NCBI GenBank assembly: GCA_964520885.1
Contig: CAZFQD010000006.1
Location: 1-35,807, forward strand
Source: CAZFQD01 sp964520885
GTDB lineage: Bacteria; Bacillota; Clostridia; Oscillospirales; SIG519
DNA: 35,807 bases
Reading direction: 5' to 3'
The translations under genes were made by a program, and so were the position numbers. This document shows positions 9,112 through 18,124 of the stretch, in pieces. The notes beneath the pieces are model-generated. The model was given only the letters and a program-made list of their open reading frames with translations. It was not told where the DNA came from and searched no databases. The first letter of the stretch is position 1. Every line of letters begins with the position of its first letter.

Positions 9112-10371
9112 TTATTTTATTTTTAATATTTTTTTATAAATTTCTTCACTTTTTGTCTTACCCACCACTGAAAAAGATAAATTTTCAAAATTAAACAGGT
9201 CTTTTGCCACTTTAATAACTCTATCATAATCTACTTCATCAATTTTTGCAATAATTTCTGATAAAGATTTAATTTTTCCATTCATAATAACGCTCCGTCC
9301 CATATGAGCAGACCGTGACGAGGTGCTTTCAAGCCCCATTATAACGCTGGCTTTTAGTTGTTCCCTTGCTTTTGAAATTTCCTCTTTAGCAACTCCGCTT
9401 TTTAGTATTTTATTTATTTCATTAATAATTAATGAAATTACTTTTTCTTCTGAGCAAGAATTTAATCCTGCATAAATGCAAAACAATCCGCCCTCTTTAT
9501 GTCTTATTGGAAAAGAATAAATTGAATAGGCTAAGCCTAATTGCTCCCTGATTTTTTGAAAAAGTCTTGAAGACATTCCGCCTCCAAAAATGGTATTGAA
9601 AACAGAAAGAGCATAGTATTCATCATCTTGTGAGTTATTATATGATTTAAAGCCTAAACAAATATGATTTTGTTCAATGTCCTTTTCTTTAATAGCAATA
9701 TTTGGCTTGTATTCAATATTGCTAATTATATTATTATTTATTATATTTGGTAAACCACTAAATTTTTCTTTTATAAATGAAATAACTTCATCATTAAAGT
9801 TGCCAGAAATAGTTACGACAGTGTTATTTGTTGTGTAATGTTTATTTTTATAATCTAATAATAAATTAGAAGTAAAATTATTTACAACATCAACTTTCCC
9901 TAATATCTTATTAGCAAGGGGATGACCATCCCAAACTGCTTCGCACAAACGGTCAACAACCACATCCTCAGGACTGTCCTCACTCATTGCAATTTCTTCA
10001 ATAACTACATTTTTTTCAGTATTAATATCTTTTATAGCAAATTTTGAATTTAATATCATATCCGATAATATGTCTAAACCCTGTAATATATGAGAATCAA
10101 GGGTTTTAGCAAAAAAACAAGTCATTTCTTTTGATGTAAAGGCATTTCCCTGTCCACCTATTTCATCAAACTGGGAGGCAATATCCATAGCACTTCTATT
10201 ATTTGTACCTTTAAAAGTCATATGCTCAATAAAATGTGAAATTCCTTCAACGCTCTTATCCTCGTGAACAGAGCCACTTTCTATCCAAATCCCATAAGAA
10301 GCGGAGCGAACATAAGAAATAGGGTCTGTTACTATTCTCAAACCATTATCTAAAGTTGTTATATCTTTCAT
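9112..10371 (-). CDS. M16-family zinc metallopeptidase
   Basis: A 419-aa processing-peptidase-like protein. The inverted zinc motif HFIEH is at residues 46-50, followed by MTFKGTNNRSAMDIA, and the third ligand Glu lies in the NVVIEEIAMSEDSPED stretch about 75 residues on. The C-terminal half is the usual non-catalytic repeat with FNTIFGGGMSSRLFQKIREQ and LGLAYSIYSF. Length matches the YmxG/MlpA group, which commonly follows pnp in Firmicutes, as here. Role in vivo is poorly defined for the family. Its GGAGG SD directly follows the T-run of a hairpin after pnp, so part of its expression may depend on readthrough. Confidence 0.94.
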   Translation of the reverse strand: MKDITTLDNGLRIVTDPISYVRSASYGIWIESGSVHEDKSVEGISHFIEHMTFKGTNNRSAMDIASQFDEIGGQGNAFTSKEMTCFFAKTLDSHILQGLDILSDMILNSKFAIKDINTEKNVVIEEIAMSEDSPEDVVVDRLCEAVWDGHPLANKILGKVDVVNNFTSNLLLDYKNKHYTTNNTVVTISGNFNDEVISFIKEKFSGLPNIINNNIISNIEYKPNIAIKEKDIEQNHICLGFKSYNNSQDDEYYALSVFNTIFGGGMSSRLFQKIREQLGLAYSIYSFPIRHKEGGLFCIYAGLNSCSEEKVISLIINEINKILKSGVAKEEISKAREQLKASVIMGLESTSSRSAHMGRSVIMNGKIKSLSEIIAKIDEVDYDRVIKVAKDLFNFENLSFSVVGKTKSEEIYKKILKIK

Positions 10372-10380
10372 TTTTCCTCC

Positions 10381-10411
10381 AAAAAAATTAATGGGCGACC
10401 AATGGTCGCCC
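10381..10411 (-). terminator. Intrinsic terminator/attenuator between pnp and the M16 peptidase
   Basis: On the minus strand a perfect 8-bp GGGCGACC/GGTCGCCC stem with a 3-nt loop is followed by ATTAA and seven T. It lies 17 nt after the pnp stop and just before the next SD. It probably ends most pnp transcripts and lets some through. Confidence 0.75.
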
Positions 10412-10427
10412 TAATAAAATTAAATTT

Positions 10428-12515
10428 TTATTTAAGGGCTTCTCTTCTTGATAAGTTTATTCTACCCTTTTCATCAATTTCCAATACCTTTACCATAATT
10501 TCATCGCCAAGCGAAACAACATCCTCAACTTTTTCAACTCTTCTGTTTTCAAGATGAGAAATATGAACTAATCCTTCTTTTCCAGGTGCTATCTCAACAA
10601 ATGCACCAAAATTCATTATTCTTGTTACCTTACCATTATAAATTGCTCCGATTTCAGGTTCAAAAATTATTGATTTAATAATTTCTAATGCTCTTTGACC
10701 GGCTTCCATATCAACAGCAGCAATAAATATTCTACCATCATCCTCAATATCTATTTTTACTCCGGTATCGGCAACAATTTTTTGAATAACACTGCCACCC
10801 TTGCCAATAACATCTCTAATTTTATCAACATTAATAGTTAATGTAATCATCTTTGGAGCATATTTTGATAATTCGGTTCTTGGAGTTGGAATGCATTTTA
10901 ACATTATTTCATCTAATATATAATTTCTTGCTGTGTGAGTTTGTTTAATAGCTTGTTCAACCATTTCCATATTCAAACCATCATTCTTTAAATCCATTTG
11001 GATTGCAGTTATACCATCTTTAGTCCCAGCAACCTTAAAGTCCATATCCCCAAAGAAATCTTCTAAACCTTGAATATCAACCATTGTGAGCCATTTGTCA
11101 TCTTCGGCAACCAACCCACAAGAAATTCCTGCTACAGGAGCTTTAATTGGAACACCTGCGTCCATTAATGCTAAAGTTGAAGCACAAATTGAGCCTTGAG
11201 AGGTAGAACCATTTGAAGTTAGAACCTCTGAAACTAAACGAATACAATATGGAAAATCGTCAACAGATGGAATTACTGGTTCTAATGCTTTTTCTGCTAA
11301 TGCACCATGACCTATCTCTCTTCTTCCTGGCCCTCTTGAAGGTCTTGTTTCACCAACTGAATAGGACGGCATATTATAATGATGCATATATCTTTTGCTC
11401 TCTTCAGTATCTATACCATCTAAAATTTGGCTATCTCTAATCTGTCCTAAAGTGGCTACTGTTAGAACTTGTGTTTGTCCTCTTGCAAAAAGACCTGAAC
11501 CGTGAGTTCTTGGTAATACAGAAACCTCAGAATATAAAGGTCTAATATCAAGCAAACCTCTACCGTCAACTCTTCTGCCATCATCTAAAATCCAACGACG
11601 AACAATATGTTTTTGTAGTTTATACATACATTCATTTATTTCAGATGTGCTATCTGGATACTTTTCTTCAAAAGCAGCAAAAACATCATCATAAACTACT
11701 TTTAATCTCTCTTCTCTAATGTTTTTATCATTTGTATCAAGTGCAATCTTAACCTTATCAATAGCAAATTCTTTAATATCATTATACATATCTTCATTTA
11801 CTTCCATTGAAATAAATGAAAATTTATCTTTACCAATTTCTTTTACAATACTATTAATAAATTCAACAGTTTTCTTAATTTCATTTTGAGCTATTCCAAT
11901 AGCATTGACCATAATTTCATCAGTAATTTCATTTGCCCCTGCCTCAATCATAACAATCTTATCAGAAGTTCCTGCAACAGTAAGAGATAAATCACTCTTA
12001 TTTCTTTGCTCAAATGTAGGGTTTAAAACTACTTGACCATCAACATACCCAACAAAAATACCACCAATAGGTCCATTCCATGGAATGTCTGATATAGAAA
12101 TTGCTATTGAAGCACCTATCATTGCGGCAATTTCTGGTGAATTGTCATTGTCAACCGACAAAACTGTTATCAAAACCGACACATCATTTCTCATACCTTT
12201 TGGGAATAAAGGACGGATTGGACGGTCAATAACCCTTGAAGTTAAAATTGCCTTTTCAGAAGGTCTTCCTTCTCTTTTCATAAAACTACCAGGGATTTTA
12301 CCTACAGCATAAAGTCTCTCGTCATAATCTACAGATAAAGGAAAATAATCAATTCCATCTCTTGGCTTAGCTGACATAGTAACACCAATCATAACAACAG
12401 TATCACCATATCTAACCATACATGAGCCGTTTGCTAATTCACAATACTTGCCTGTTTCAACAATTAGCGGTCTTCCTGCTAATTGCGTTTCAAATTTTTT
12501 AAAATTTTCGTACAT
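10428..12515 (-). CDS. pnp: Polyribonucleotide nucleotidyltransferase (PNPase)
   Basis: Phosphorolytic 3'-5' exoribonuclease of the RNA degradation machinery, forming a trimer in the cytoplasm. The 695-aa length is normal. Order: first RNase PH domain (about 10-230), helical linker, second RNase PH domain (about 310-540, with RRVDGRGLLDIRPL, LFARGQTQVL, RRREIGHGALAEKAL-type sequence and GSICASTLALMDAG), KH domain (KIRDVIGKGGSVIQKI) and S1 domain (YNGKVTRIMNFGAFVEI, GLVHISHL) at the C-terminus. GGAGGAAAG gives a clear start. It follows rpsO on the same strand, the classical arrangement, with a 231-nt structured gap between. Confidence 0.98.
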   Translation of the reverse strand: MYENFKKFETQLAGRPLIVETGKYCELANGSCMVRYGDTVVMIGVTMSAKPRDGIDYFPLSVDYDERLYAVGKIPGSFMKREGRPSEKAILTSRVIDRPIRPLFPKGMRNDVSVLITVLSVDNDNSPEIAAMIGASIAISISDIPWNGPIGGIFVGYVDGQVVLNPTFEQRNKSDLSLTVAGTSDKIVMIEAGANEITDEIMVNAIGIAQNEIKKTVEFINSIVKEIGKDKFSFISMEVNEDMYNDIKEFAIDKVKIALDTNDKNIREERLKVVYDDVFAAFEEKYPDSTSEINECMYKLQKHIVRRWILDDGRRVDGRGLLDIRPLYSEVSVLPRTHGSGLFARGQTQVLTVATLGQIRDSQILDGIDTEESKRYMHHYNMPSYSVGETRPSRGPGRREIGHGALAEKALEPVIPSVDDFPYCIRLVSEVLTSNGSTSQGSICASTLALMDAGVPIKAPVAGISCGLVAEDDKWLTMVDIQGLEDFFGDMDFKVAGTKDGITAIQMDLKNDGLNMEMVEQAIKQTHTARNYILDEIMLKCIPTPRTELSKYAPKMITLTINVDKIRDVIGKGGSVIQKIVADTGVKIDIEDDGRIFIAAVDMEAGQRALEIIKSIIFEPEIGAIYNGKVTRIMNFGAFVEIAPGKEGLVHISHLENRRVEKVEDVVSLGDEIMVKVLEIDEKGRINLSRREALK

Positions 12516-12574
12516 TTTCTTTCCTCCATTTTATTTATTATAAACGAAGAAAATTACGATTTAGCATTCCTGCC

Positions 12575-12651
12575 GGCACCCTTATCAAGTGGAAAGTTAA
12601 AAATCATAATCTAAAATCTAACCTCTAATTTCTAACATCTAAAAGGGTGTC
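12575..12651. repeat. Inverted repeat enclosing degenerate TCTAA tandem units
   Basis: GGCACCCTT at 12575-12583 and AAGGGTGTC at 12643-12651 are inverted copies with one mismatch. Between them 12609-12641 is a run of degenerate TCTAA-type units (ATCTAA, CTCTAA, TTCTAA, CATCTAA). This lies in the pnp leader. It may be an RNA helix, a decayed mobile element or simple-sequence expansion. Confidence 0.4.
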
Positions 12652-12696
12652 CGCATAATTGCTAAAGCATATTCGCTTCGTTTTTTACAAATTGTA

Positions 12697-12739
12697 TTTT
12701 TGGGGTGCTTAATTGGCAAAACCAAAAGCACCCCAAAAA
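12697..12739. other. Long stem-loop between rpsO and pnp, not a standard terminator
   Basis: A perfect 14-bp stem, TTTTTGGGGTGCTT (12697-12710) with AAGCACCCCAAAAA (12726-12739), and a possible inner TTGG/CCAA extension. It starts 8 nt after the rpsO stop. On both strands the 3' side is A-rich rather than T-rich, so it lacks the U-tract of an intrinsic terminator. A processing site or 3'-end stabiliser for rpsO mRNA is a reasonable guess. Confidence 0.55.
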
Positions 12740-12746
12740 AATAAAA

Positions 12747-13010
12747 CTATTTTCTTATATTAAGCTTTGCTATGATTGCACGATATCTATTAACATCCTT
12801 TTTAATAAGATAATTAAGTAGACTTCTTCTTTGCCCAACCATCTTAAGAAGCCCTCTTCTTGAATGATGGTCTTTCTTATGCTCTTTTAGATGCTCAGTT
12901 AGCATATTAATTCTTTTTGTTAAAATACCAATTTGAACCTCTGGAGAGCCGGTATCAGTTTCGTGTGTGCGATTTTCTTCAATAACTGATTGCTTAATTT
13001 CTTTTAGCAT
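12747..13010 (-). CDS. rpsO: Ribosomal protein S15
   Basis: Primary binder of 16S rRNA in the central domain of the 30S subunit. The 87-aa protein shows family hallmarks: THETDTGSPEVQIGILTKRI, LTEHLKEHKKDHHSRRGLL and GQRRSLLNYLIKKDVNRY. I start it at the ATG at 13010. The frame also opens at 13025, but those first codons are the GGAGGTG ribosome site itself, 5 nt before the chosen ATG. It heads the rpsO-pnp cluster, with its own promoter and a 109-nt leader. Confidence 0.98.
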   Translation of the reverse strand: MLKEIKQSVIEENRTHETDTGSPEVQIGILTKRINMLTEHLKEHKKDHHSRRGLLKMVGQRRSLLNYLIKKDVNRYRAIIAKLNIRK

Positions 13011-13119
13011 AGATTTCACCTCCATTTAATATTATACGCCTCATAGCATAGAACAGGGTGGGTGAAGCTCCAAAAAGGACTTTTTCCACTACTCCAAGCA
13101 TATGGGTAACTGTATTGCA
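13011..13119 (-). promoter_or_regulatory. Structured rpsO leader, candidate S15 autoregulatory RNA
   Basis: The predicted 5' UTR is less AT-rich than the surroundings. It holds pairable segments: AAAAA/TTTTT around GTCC, enclosed by GTGG/CCAC, with GCATAT and CTATGC-type segments on the flanks. S15 is known to repress its own mRNA through several unrelated leader folds in different phyla. Assignment to any of those is not possible by eye. Confidence 0.4.
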
Positions 13120-13125
13120 TTTGAT

Positions 13126-13154
13126 ATATTAACATAAAAATATGAATTTGTCCA
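13126..13154 (-). promoter_or_regulatory. Promoter of rpsO-pnp
   Basis: Minus-strand TGGACA (13149-13154), 17-nt spacer, TAATAT (13126-13131). Predicted start about 13119, giving the leader above. Confidence 0.6.
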
Positions 13155-13197
13155 CATTTATTTTTGTTATAAATGAAATTATAAATGAAATTACCTA

Positions 13198-14517
13198 TTA
13201 AACTTTTAATAAAACCTTTTCTTGCTCTTTTTTGTCATTTTCGTAAAGTTCATTTTCTTTTGTTAAATAAGCATTAGCCAACATTAGTTTTATCCTGTTT
13301 TCTTGATTTATTTGTGTTGCTCCGGGGTCATAGTCAATTGCCACAATATTGGCACCCGGCATATTTTCCATTATTTTTCTTATCATACCCTTGCCAACAA
13401 TATGGTTTGGTAAACACCCAAAGGGTTGAGTGCAGACAACATTTTTAACTCCAGATGATACAAGTTCTAACATTTCACCTGTTAAAAGCCAACCCTCGCC
13501 CATTTTATTTCCATGTCCTAAATATCCAACAACTAATTGCTTAATATGAGAAAATGGCTCTGGTGCTCTGAATTTTGGATATTGCATAATAGTATTAATC
13601 ATAGCTCTTTGACTTTTTTCAAGTAGCCCTTGTAAATATCCAATAAACTTTTCTTTGAAAAGATTTCTACCATAAAGTTTACAATCTGTAACTCTGTTAT
13701 CAACTTTGAAAATAAGAAAATCAAGCACACCGGGAACCACAACTTCAGCACCTTCACTTGCCAAAAATTTCTCTAATGAATTATTGCCCAAAGGTGCGTA
13801 CTTAATATATATTTCCCCAACAACTCCGACTTTTATTTTATCAGTTTTTAAAATTTTAATATTATCAAAATCTTCTAAAATAATTTCAAAGTTTTTAAGA
13901 ACACTTTTGTATTTTAAAAATTTCTTATCATTAAATTGCTCAATTAATTTATTAGTCCAATTTTCAACCAAATTATCAGTTTGACCGTTATTTATTTCAT
14001 AAGGACGACATTGATTTGCCAAAAGCATAATCAAATCTCCATATAAAACACAATAAATTAATTTTTTAATCAATTTAAAATCAAGTTTAAAGCCGGGGTT
14101 TTTCTCTAAACCTGATAAATTTATTGAAATAACAGGAATTTTTTCAAAGCCACTCTTTTTTAGAGCTTTTCTTAAAAGATGAATATAATTTGAAGCTCTA
14201 CAACCTCCACCAGTTTGAGTTATAATTAAAGCCGTTTTATCTAAATCATATTTTCCACTTTTTAATGCATCTAATAATTGACCTATTACTAATAATGCAG
14301 GATAACAAGTGTCATTATGTACATTTTTTAAGCCTTCATCTACTATCCCTCTATGATTAGTTTTTAAAAGTTCAACCTTATAACCTTCAAGTGTAAGACA
14401 TTTTTGTAAAAGCTCAAAGTGAATAGGTAACATCATTGGCATTAATATTGTATATTCTTTTTTCATTTCTTTTGTAAATATAAGACGGCCATTTTTATCG
14501 TAAATTAACTTAGCCAA
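13198..14517 (-). CDS. Acyl-CoA dehydratase activase-related protein, C-terminal-type partner
   Basis: A 439-aa protein related to 2-hydroxyacyl-CoA dehydratase (HgdB/BcrC-like) components, as found at the C-terminus of the large activase-related proteins. Family features: HNDTCYPALLVIGQLLDALKSG, ITQTGGGCRASNYIHLLRKAL, GNKMGEGWLLTGEMLEL and VVCTQPFGCLPNHIVGKGM, with Cys residues (in TCYPA, GGGCR and PFGCLPN) that may bind an Fe-S cluster. It begins 14 nt after the stop of the 973-aa activase-like gene, with a good AGAGGTGA SD, so the two form an operon. No hydratase substrate genes are nearby. The reaction is not established for this group. Confidence 0.8.
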   Translation of the reverse strand: MAKLIYDKNGRLIFTKEMKKEYTILMPMMLPIHFELLQKCLTLEGYKVELLKTNHRGIVDEGLKNVHNDTCYPALLVIGQLLDALKSGKYDLDKTALIITQTGGGCRASNYIHLLRKALKKSGFEKIPVISINLSGLEKNPGFKLDFKLIKKLIYCVLYGDLIMLLANQCRPYEINNGQTDNLVENWTNKLIEQFNDKKFLKYKSVLKNFEIILEDFDNIKILKTDKIKVGVVGEIYIKYAPLGNNSLEKFLASEGAEVVVPGVLDFLIFKVDNRVTDCKLYGRNLFKEKFIGYLQGLLEKSQRAMINTIMQYPKFRAPEPFSHIKQLVVGYLGHGNKMGEGWLLTGEMLELVSSGVKNVVCTQPFGCLPNHIVGKGMIRKIMENMPGANIVAIDYDPGATQINQENRIKLMLANAYLTKENELYENDKKEQEKVLLKV

Positions 14518-14531
14518 ATCGTTTCACCTCT

Positions 14532-17453
14532 TTACTTTTTTCTTGCATCCATTGCAGCAATTAAACTTCTAATTCTAATTTTTACGGCCCCGTGATTGCT
14601 AATTTCATCAATTTTTAATTGAACATAAAGTTTGTTCTCTTTTTCTAATATATCTCTTATTTCATCAGTTGTAATTGCATCTAAACCACAGCCAAAAGAA
14701 ACTAATTGAACTAATTCCATATTCTTTTGGGTGGTAACAAATTTAGCCGCATTATAAAGCCTTGAATGATATGTCCATTGATTTAAAACTTTCACTTTAT
14801 GCTTTGCCACTAAATGAGAAACAGCATCTTCGGAAATTAAAACCAAATTATAAGTTGTAATGAGTTCATCAATACCGTGATTGATTTCCGGGTCAATATG
14901 ATAAGGTCTGCCGGCTACTATTACTACTTTTAAGTTGTTATCTTTAGCATATTTTAGTGCTTTTTCTCCCTGCTTGCGAATATCAAATAAATATTGCTCA
15001 TAAGCAGTATAAGCCTTATCAACTGCGGGTTTAATTTCATTGAAAGAGATATTAAATTCTTCTTTAAAATATTTTTTAGCTCTTCTAATAAAGCCAGATT
15101 TATTATGTAGCCCAAAATATGGTCTTAAAAATCTTATTTTTTTTAAATCTTTAATGTTTGCATCAATTAATTCCGGATAATATGCTACAATAGGACAATT
15201 ATAATGATTATCACCCTTTTTTTCATTAATGTTATAAGGCATACAAGGATAAAAAATAGTTTGTATACCTTGCTCTAATAAGTCCTCAATATGACCGTGC
15301 ATAAGTTTAGCAGGATAGCAAACTGTATCAGAAGGTATGGTAAATTGTCCTTTGATATACATTGCCCTTGTAGATTTTCCGGATAAAACAACCTCAAATC
15401 CAAGTTCTGTTAATAATGTATTCCAAAATGGGAAAGTTTCATAAATATTAAGCCCAAAAGGAATGCCAATTTTACCTCTAATTCCACTCTTAGTAAGCAT
15501 AGATGTAATTTTATCATATTTATATTTAAATAGGTTTGGAATATCCCTCTTTTTATTAGCAGTTGGTCTTTCGCAACGATTACCTGAAATAAATCTATGA
15601 CCATTATTGAATGTGTTGACAATTAAATGGCAATGATTTGTGCAAAGATTACAGTTAGTAGCAGTGGATTTATGTGTAAAGTTAAGTAACTTGTCATACG
15701 AAATTATATTAGACTTTTCTAAGTTTAAATCCATTGAATATAGTGCCACACCATAAGCACCCATAATTCCTGTAATTGTTGGTCTTGTAACATTAAAACC
15801 AAGTTCGATTTCAAAACTTCTTAGCACAGTTTCGTTTAAAAATGTTCCTCCTTGAACAACAATGTTGTTACCCAAATCTTTAGGGCTATTAGCACGAATT
15901 ACTTTATATAAAGCATTTTTCACAACACTCATTGAAAGACCAGCCGAAATATCTTCAACCAAAGCTCCGTCTTTTTGTGCTTGTTTAACTGATGAGTTCA
16001 TAAAAACAGTGCAACGAGTTCCCAAATCAACAGGATGTTTTGCAAAAAGTCCTAAATTATCAAATTCATCTGCTGTATATTTTAGTGCTTTGGCAAATGT
16101 TTCAAGAAAAGAACCACAACCGGAAGAACAGGCTTCATTTAGCATTATACTGTCAACAGCACCATTCCTTATTTTGAAGCACTTAATGTCCTGCCCACCA
16201 ATATCAATAATAAAATCTACATTTGGATTAAAATGTCTTGCCGCTCTAAAATGAGCAATAGTTTCAACTAATCCGGCATCAATATCAAAGGCATTTTTAA
16301 TAAGTTCTTCGCCATAACCTGTTACAGCACTACCTTTTATATTTATTTTATTGCCAAACTGCTCATAAATCTTTTTAAGTTCATTTTCCACTATCGCTAA
16401 AGGGTTGCCAAAATTCGAGGCATAATATGTATATAAAATCTCTCCTTTTGGGTTAATTAAAACTAATTTAGTAGTAGTGCTTCCTGCATCAATGCCCAAG
16501 TAGGCATCGCCTTCATAAGTATTGGCATCTATATATTTAACAGTGCTTTTTGAGTGCCTTTTTTTAAACTGCTCATATTCTTGTTGATTTTTAAATAATG
16601 GCTCTAAATAGCGAGTAGTATCTTTTATAACTGAAACATTTTCAATTTTAGATATAAGTTCAGAATAAGTATATTTCTTTAATTTCTCTGCATATATTGC
16701 TGCACCCTTAGCAACAAAATACAAACTGTCCTCAGGAAATATTGCGTTTTCATCAGATAATTTAAGAGTTTTTATAAATCTATCTCTAAGTCCATTAAAA
16801 AAATATAACGGACCACCTAAAAAGGCGATTTTACCCTCTAATTTTCTGCCTTGTGCAAGACCTGAAATAGTTTGGTCCACAACGCACTGAAAAATACTTG
16901 CGGCTATATCCTCTTTCCTTGCTCCTTGATTTAACAGAGGCTGAATATCGGACTTTGCAAAAACTCCACACCGAGAAGCAATAGAATATATTTTTTCATA
17001 CTTTTCGCCCAATTTATCCAATTCATCGGGAGTTACACCTAATAAAACTGCCATTTGGTCAATAAACGCTCCTGTTCCACCGGCACAAGAGCCATTCATT
17101 CTTTCCTCTAAAATGCCTTTAAAGAAGAGAATTTTAGCATCCTCTCCACCTAACTCAACAACAATATCTACATCTGGCATATATCTATTTGCAGCACCAG
17201 CAGTAGCGAAAACCTCCTGAACAAAAGGAATATCATAGGTTTTTGATACGCCTAAACCAGCTGAGCCGGTTATTGCAATTTTAAATAAATTATCGCCAAT
17301 TATAGATTTTAAATTATGTATTAATTCATTAGTTCTTTCTCTAACCTTAGATAAATGCCTTTGATAATCCTTGAAAACAACATTACCACTTTCGTTTATA
17401 ACAACTGCTTTTAAGGTTGTTGAACCAATATCAATACCAACTAAAAAGCTCAT
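14532..17453 (-). CDS. Tandem BcrAD/BadFG activase-like ATPase with DUF2229-type region
   Basis: A 973-aa protein with two ASKHA-fold activase domains. The first starts FLVGIDIGSTTLKAV and has VVELGGEDAK and the cluster-ligand loop GSCAGGTGAF (Cys about 123). The second starts near 318 with YLGIDAGSTTTKLVL, then DIGGQDIK and NEACSSGCGSF (about 440). After about 600 comes CNLCTNHCHL and a DUF2229-like region ending with SFGCGLDAITTDEI. Related activases use ATP to inject an electron into dehydratases or double-cubane Fe-S proteins. I start at 17453, with GGAGGAATTT directly before; an upstream in-frame start would lie on the promoter -10 box. In many anaerobes this protein and the next are one polypeptide of about 1,400 residues. 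Confidence 0.85.
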   Translation of the reverse strand: MSFLVGIDIGSTTLKAVVINESGNVVFKDYQRHLSKVRERTNELIHNLKSIIGDNLFKIAITGSAGLGVSKTYDIPFVQEVFATAGAANRYMPDVDIVVELGGEDAKILFFKGILEERMNGSCAGGTGAFIDQMAVLLGVTPDELDKLGEKYEKIYSIASRCGVFAKSDIQPLLNQGARKEDIAASIFQCVVDQTISGLAQGRKLEGKIAFLGGPLYFFNGLRDRFIKTLKLSDENAIFPEDSLYFVAKGAAIYAEKLKKYTYSELISKIENVSVIKDTTRYLEPLFKNQQEYEQFKKRHSKSTVKYIDANTYEGDAYLGIDAGSTTTKLVLINPKGEILYTYYASNFGNPLAIVENELKKIYEQFGNKINIKGSAVTGYGEELIKNAFDIDAGLVETIAHFRAARHFNPNVDFIIDIGGQDIKCFKIRNGAVDSIMLNEACSSGCGSFLETFAKALKYTADEFDNLGLFAKHPVDLGTRCTVFMNSSVKQAQKDGALVEDISAGLSMSVVKNALYKVIRANSPKDLGNNIVVQGGTFLNETVLRSFEIELGFNVTRPTITGIMGAYGVALYSMDLNLEKSNIISYDKLLNFTHKSTATNCNLCTNHCHLIVNTFNNGHRFISGNRCERPTANKKRDIPNLFKYKYDKITSMLTKSGIRGKIGIPFGLNIYETFPFWNTLLTELGFEVVLSGKSTRAMYIKGQFTIPSDTVCYPAKLMHGHIEDLLEQGIQTIFYPCMPYNINEKKGDNHYNCPIVAYYPELIDANIKDLKKIRFLRPYFGLHNKSGFIRRAKKYFKEEFNISFNEIKPAVDKAYTAYEQYLFDIRKQGEKALKYAKDNNLKVVIVAGRPYHIDPEINHGIDELITTYNLVLISEDAVSHLVAKHKVKVLNQWTYHSRLYNAAKFVTTQKNMELVQLVSFGCGLDAITTDEIRDILEKENKLYVQLKIDEISNHGAVKIRIRSLIAAMDARKK

Positions 17454-17487
17454 AAATTCCTCCAATATAGTTTCTATACCCAAATAC

Positions 17488-17516
17488 ATTCTAACTTATT
17501 AATTGATATAATTCAA
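17488..17516 (-). promoter_or_regulatory. Promoter of the activase-like operon
   Basis: Minus-strand TTGAAT (17511-17516), 17-nt spacer, TAGAAT (17488-17493), about 28 nt of leader to the chosen start. Confidence 0.6.
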
Positions 17517-17566
17517 GTAATAAATATTTACTTTTATAAAATTCTTAATAAGTCTTTGTTTTTTGC

Positions 17567-17595
17567 TTGACTATTTTTCAATAAAATTATAATAT
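17567..17595 (+). promoter_or_regulatory. Promoter of trmL
   Basis: TTGACT (17567-17572), 17-nt spacer, TAATAT (17590-17595), ending 31 nt before the trmL start. Divergent from the activase promoter. Confidence 0.65.
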
Positions 17596-17626
17596 TTATA
17601 TATTATAGTTGTGAGGAATGAGATTA

Positions 17627-18124
17627 ATGTCAAATATAAATATTGTTCTTGTTGAGCCTGAAATACCACAAAATACAGGGAATGTTGCAAGAACTTGTGC
17701 TTGCACGGGTGCTAAATTACATTTAGTAAAACCATTAGGATTTGAAATTAACGATAAACAGTTAAAAAGAGCAGGCTTAGATTATTGGGAGTATTTAGAT
17801 ATTTCGTATTATGAAAACTTAGATGATTTTTTAAATAAAACTAATAATTTTCCGCGATTTTTTTGCACAACAAAAGCCAAAAACACTTATGCCGATGTTA
17901 TTTACCCTGAAAATTCATTTTTAATTTTTGGCAAAGAAACAAAAGGATTACCCGAAGCATTATTAAAGGATAATGCTGAATGTTGCATAAGAATTCCTAT
18001 GATAGAAAATGCAAGAAGTTTGAATTTATCTAATTCAGTTGCAATTATAGTTTATGAAGTATTTAGGCAAGGAAATTTTGAAGGATTAAAAGCAGAAGGC
18101 GGGTTAACACAATATAAGTGGTAG
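17627..18124 (+). CDS. trmL: tRNA (cytidine(34)-2'-O)-methyltransferase
   Basis: SPOUT-class enzyme that 2'-O-methylates the wobble nucleotide of tRNA-Leu isoacceptors, using S-adenosylmethionine. The 165-aa size fits. Motifs: NIVLVEPEIPQNTGNVARTC at the N-terminus, LGFEINDKQLKRAGLDYWEYL, FGKETKGLPEALL, and the knotted SAM site IRIPMIENARSLNLSNSVAIIVYEVFRQ. The ATG at 17627 is preferred, 9 nt after GAGGA; the in-frame ATG at 17618 abuts that SD. Monocistronic by appearance. Confidence 0.95.
   Translation: MSNINIVLVEPEIPQNTGNVARTCACTGAKLHLVKPLGFEINDKQLKRAGLDYWEYLDISYYENLDDFLNKTNNFPRFFCTTKAKNTYADVIYPENSFLIFGKETKGLPEALLKDNAECCIRIPMIENARSLNLSNSVAIIVYEVFRQGNFEGLKAEGGLTQYKW

Noticed and set aside
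12697..12739. Intrinsic terminator for rpsO.
   Set aside because: The stem is strong but has no T-tract on the 3' side of either strand; listed as a stem-loop of other function.
17454..17489. Longer N-terminus for the activase-like protein.
   Set aside because: The extension covers the GGAGG SD and reaches the promoter -10 box.
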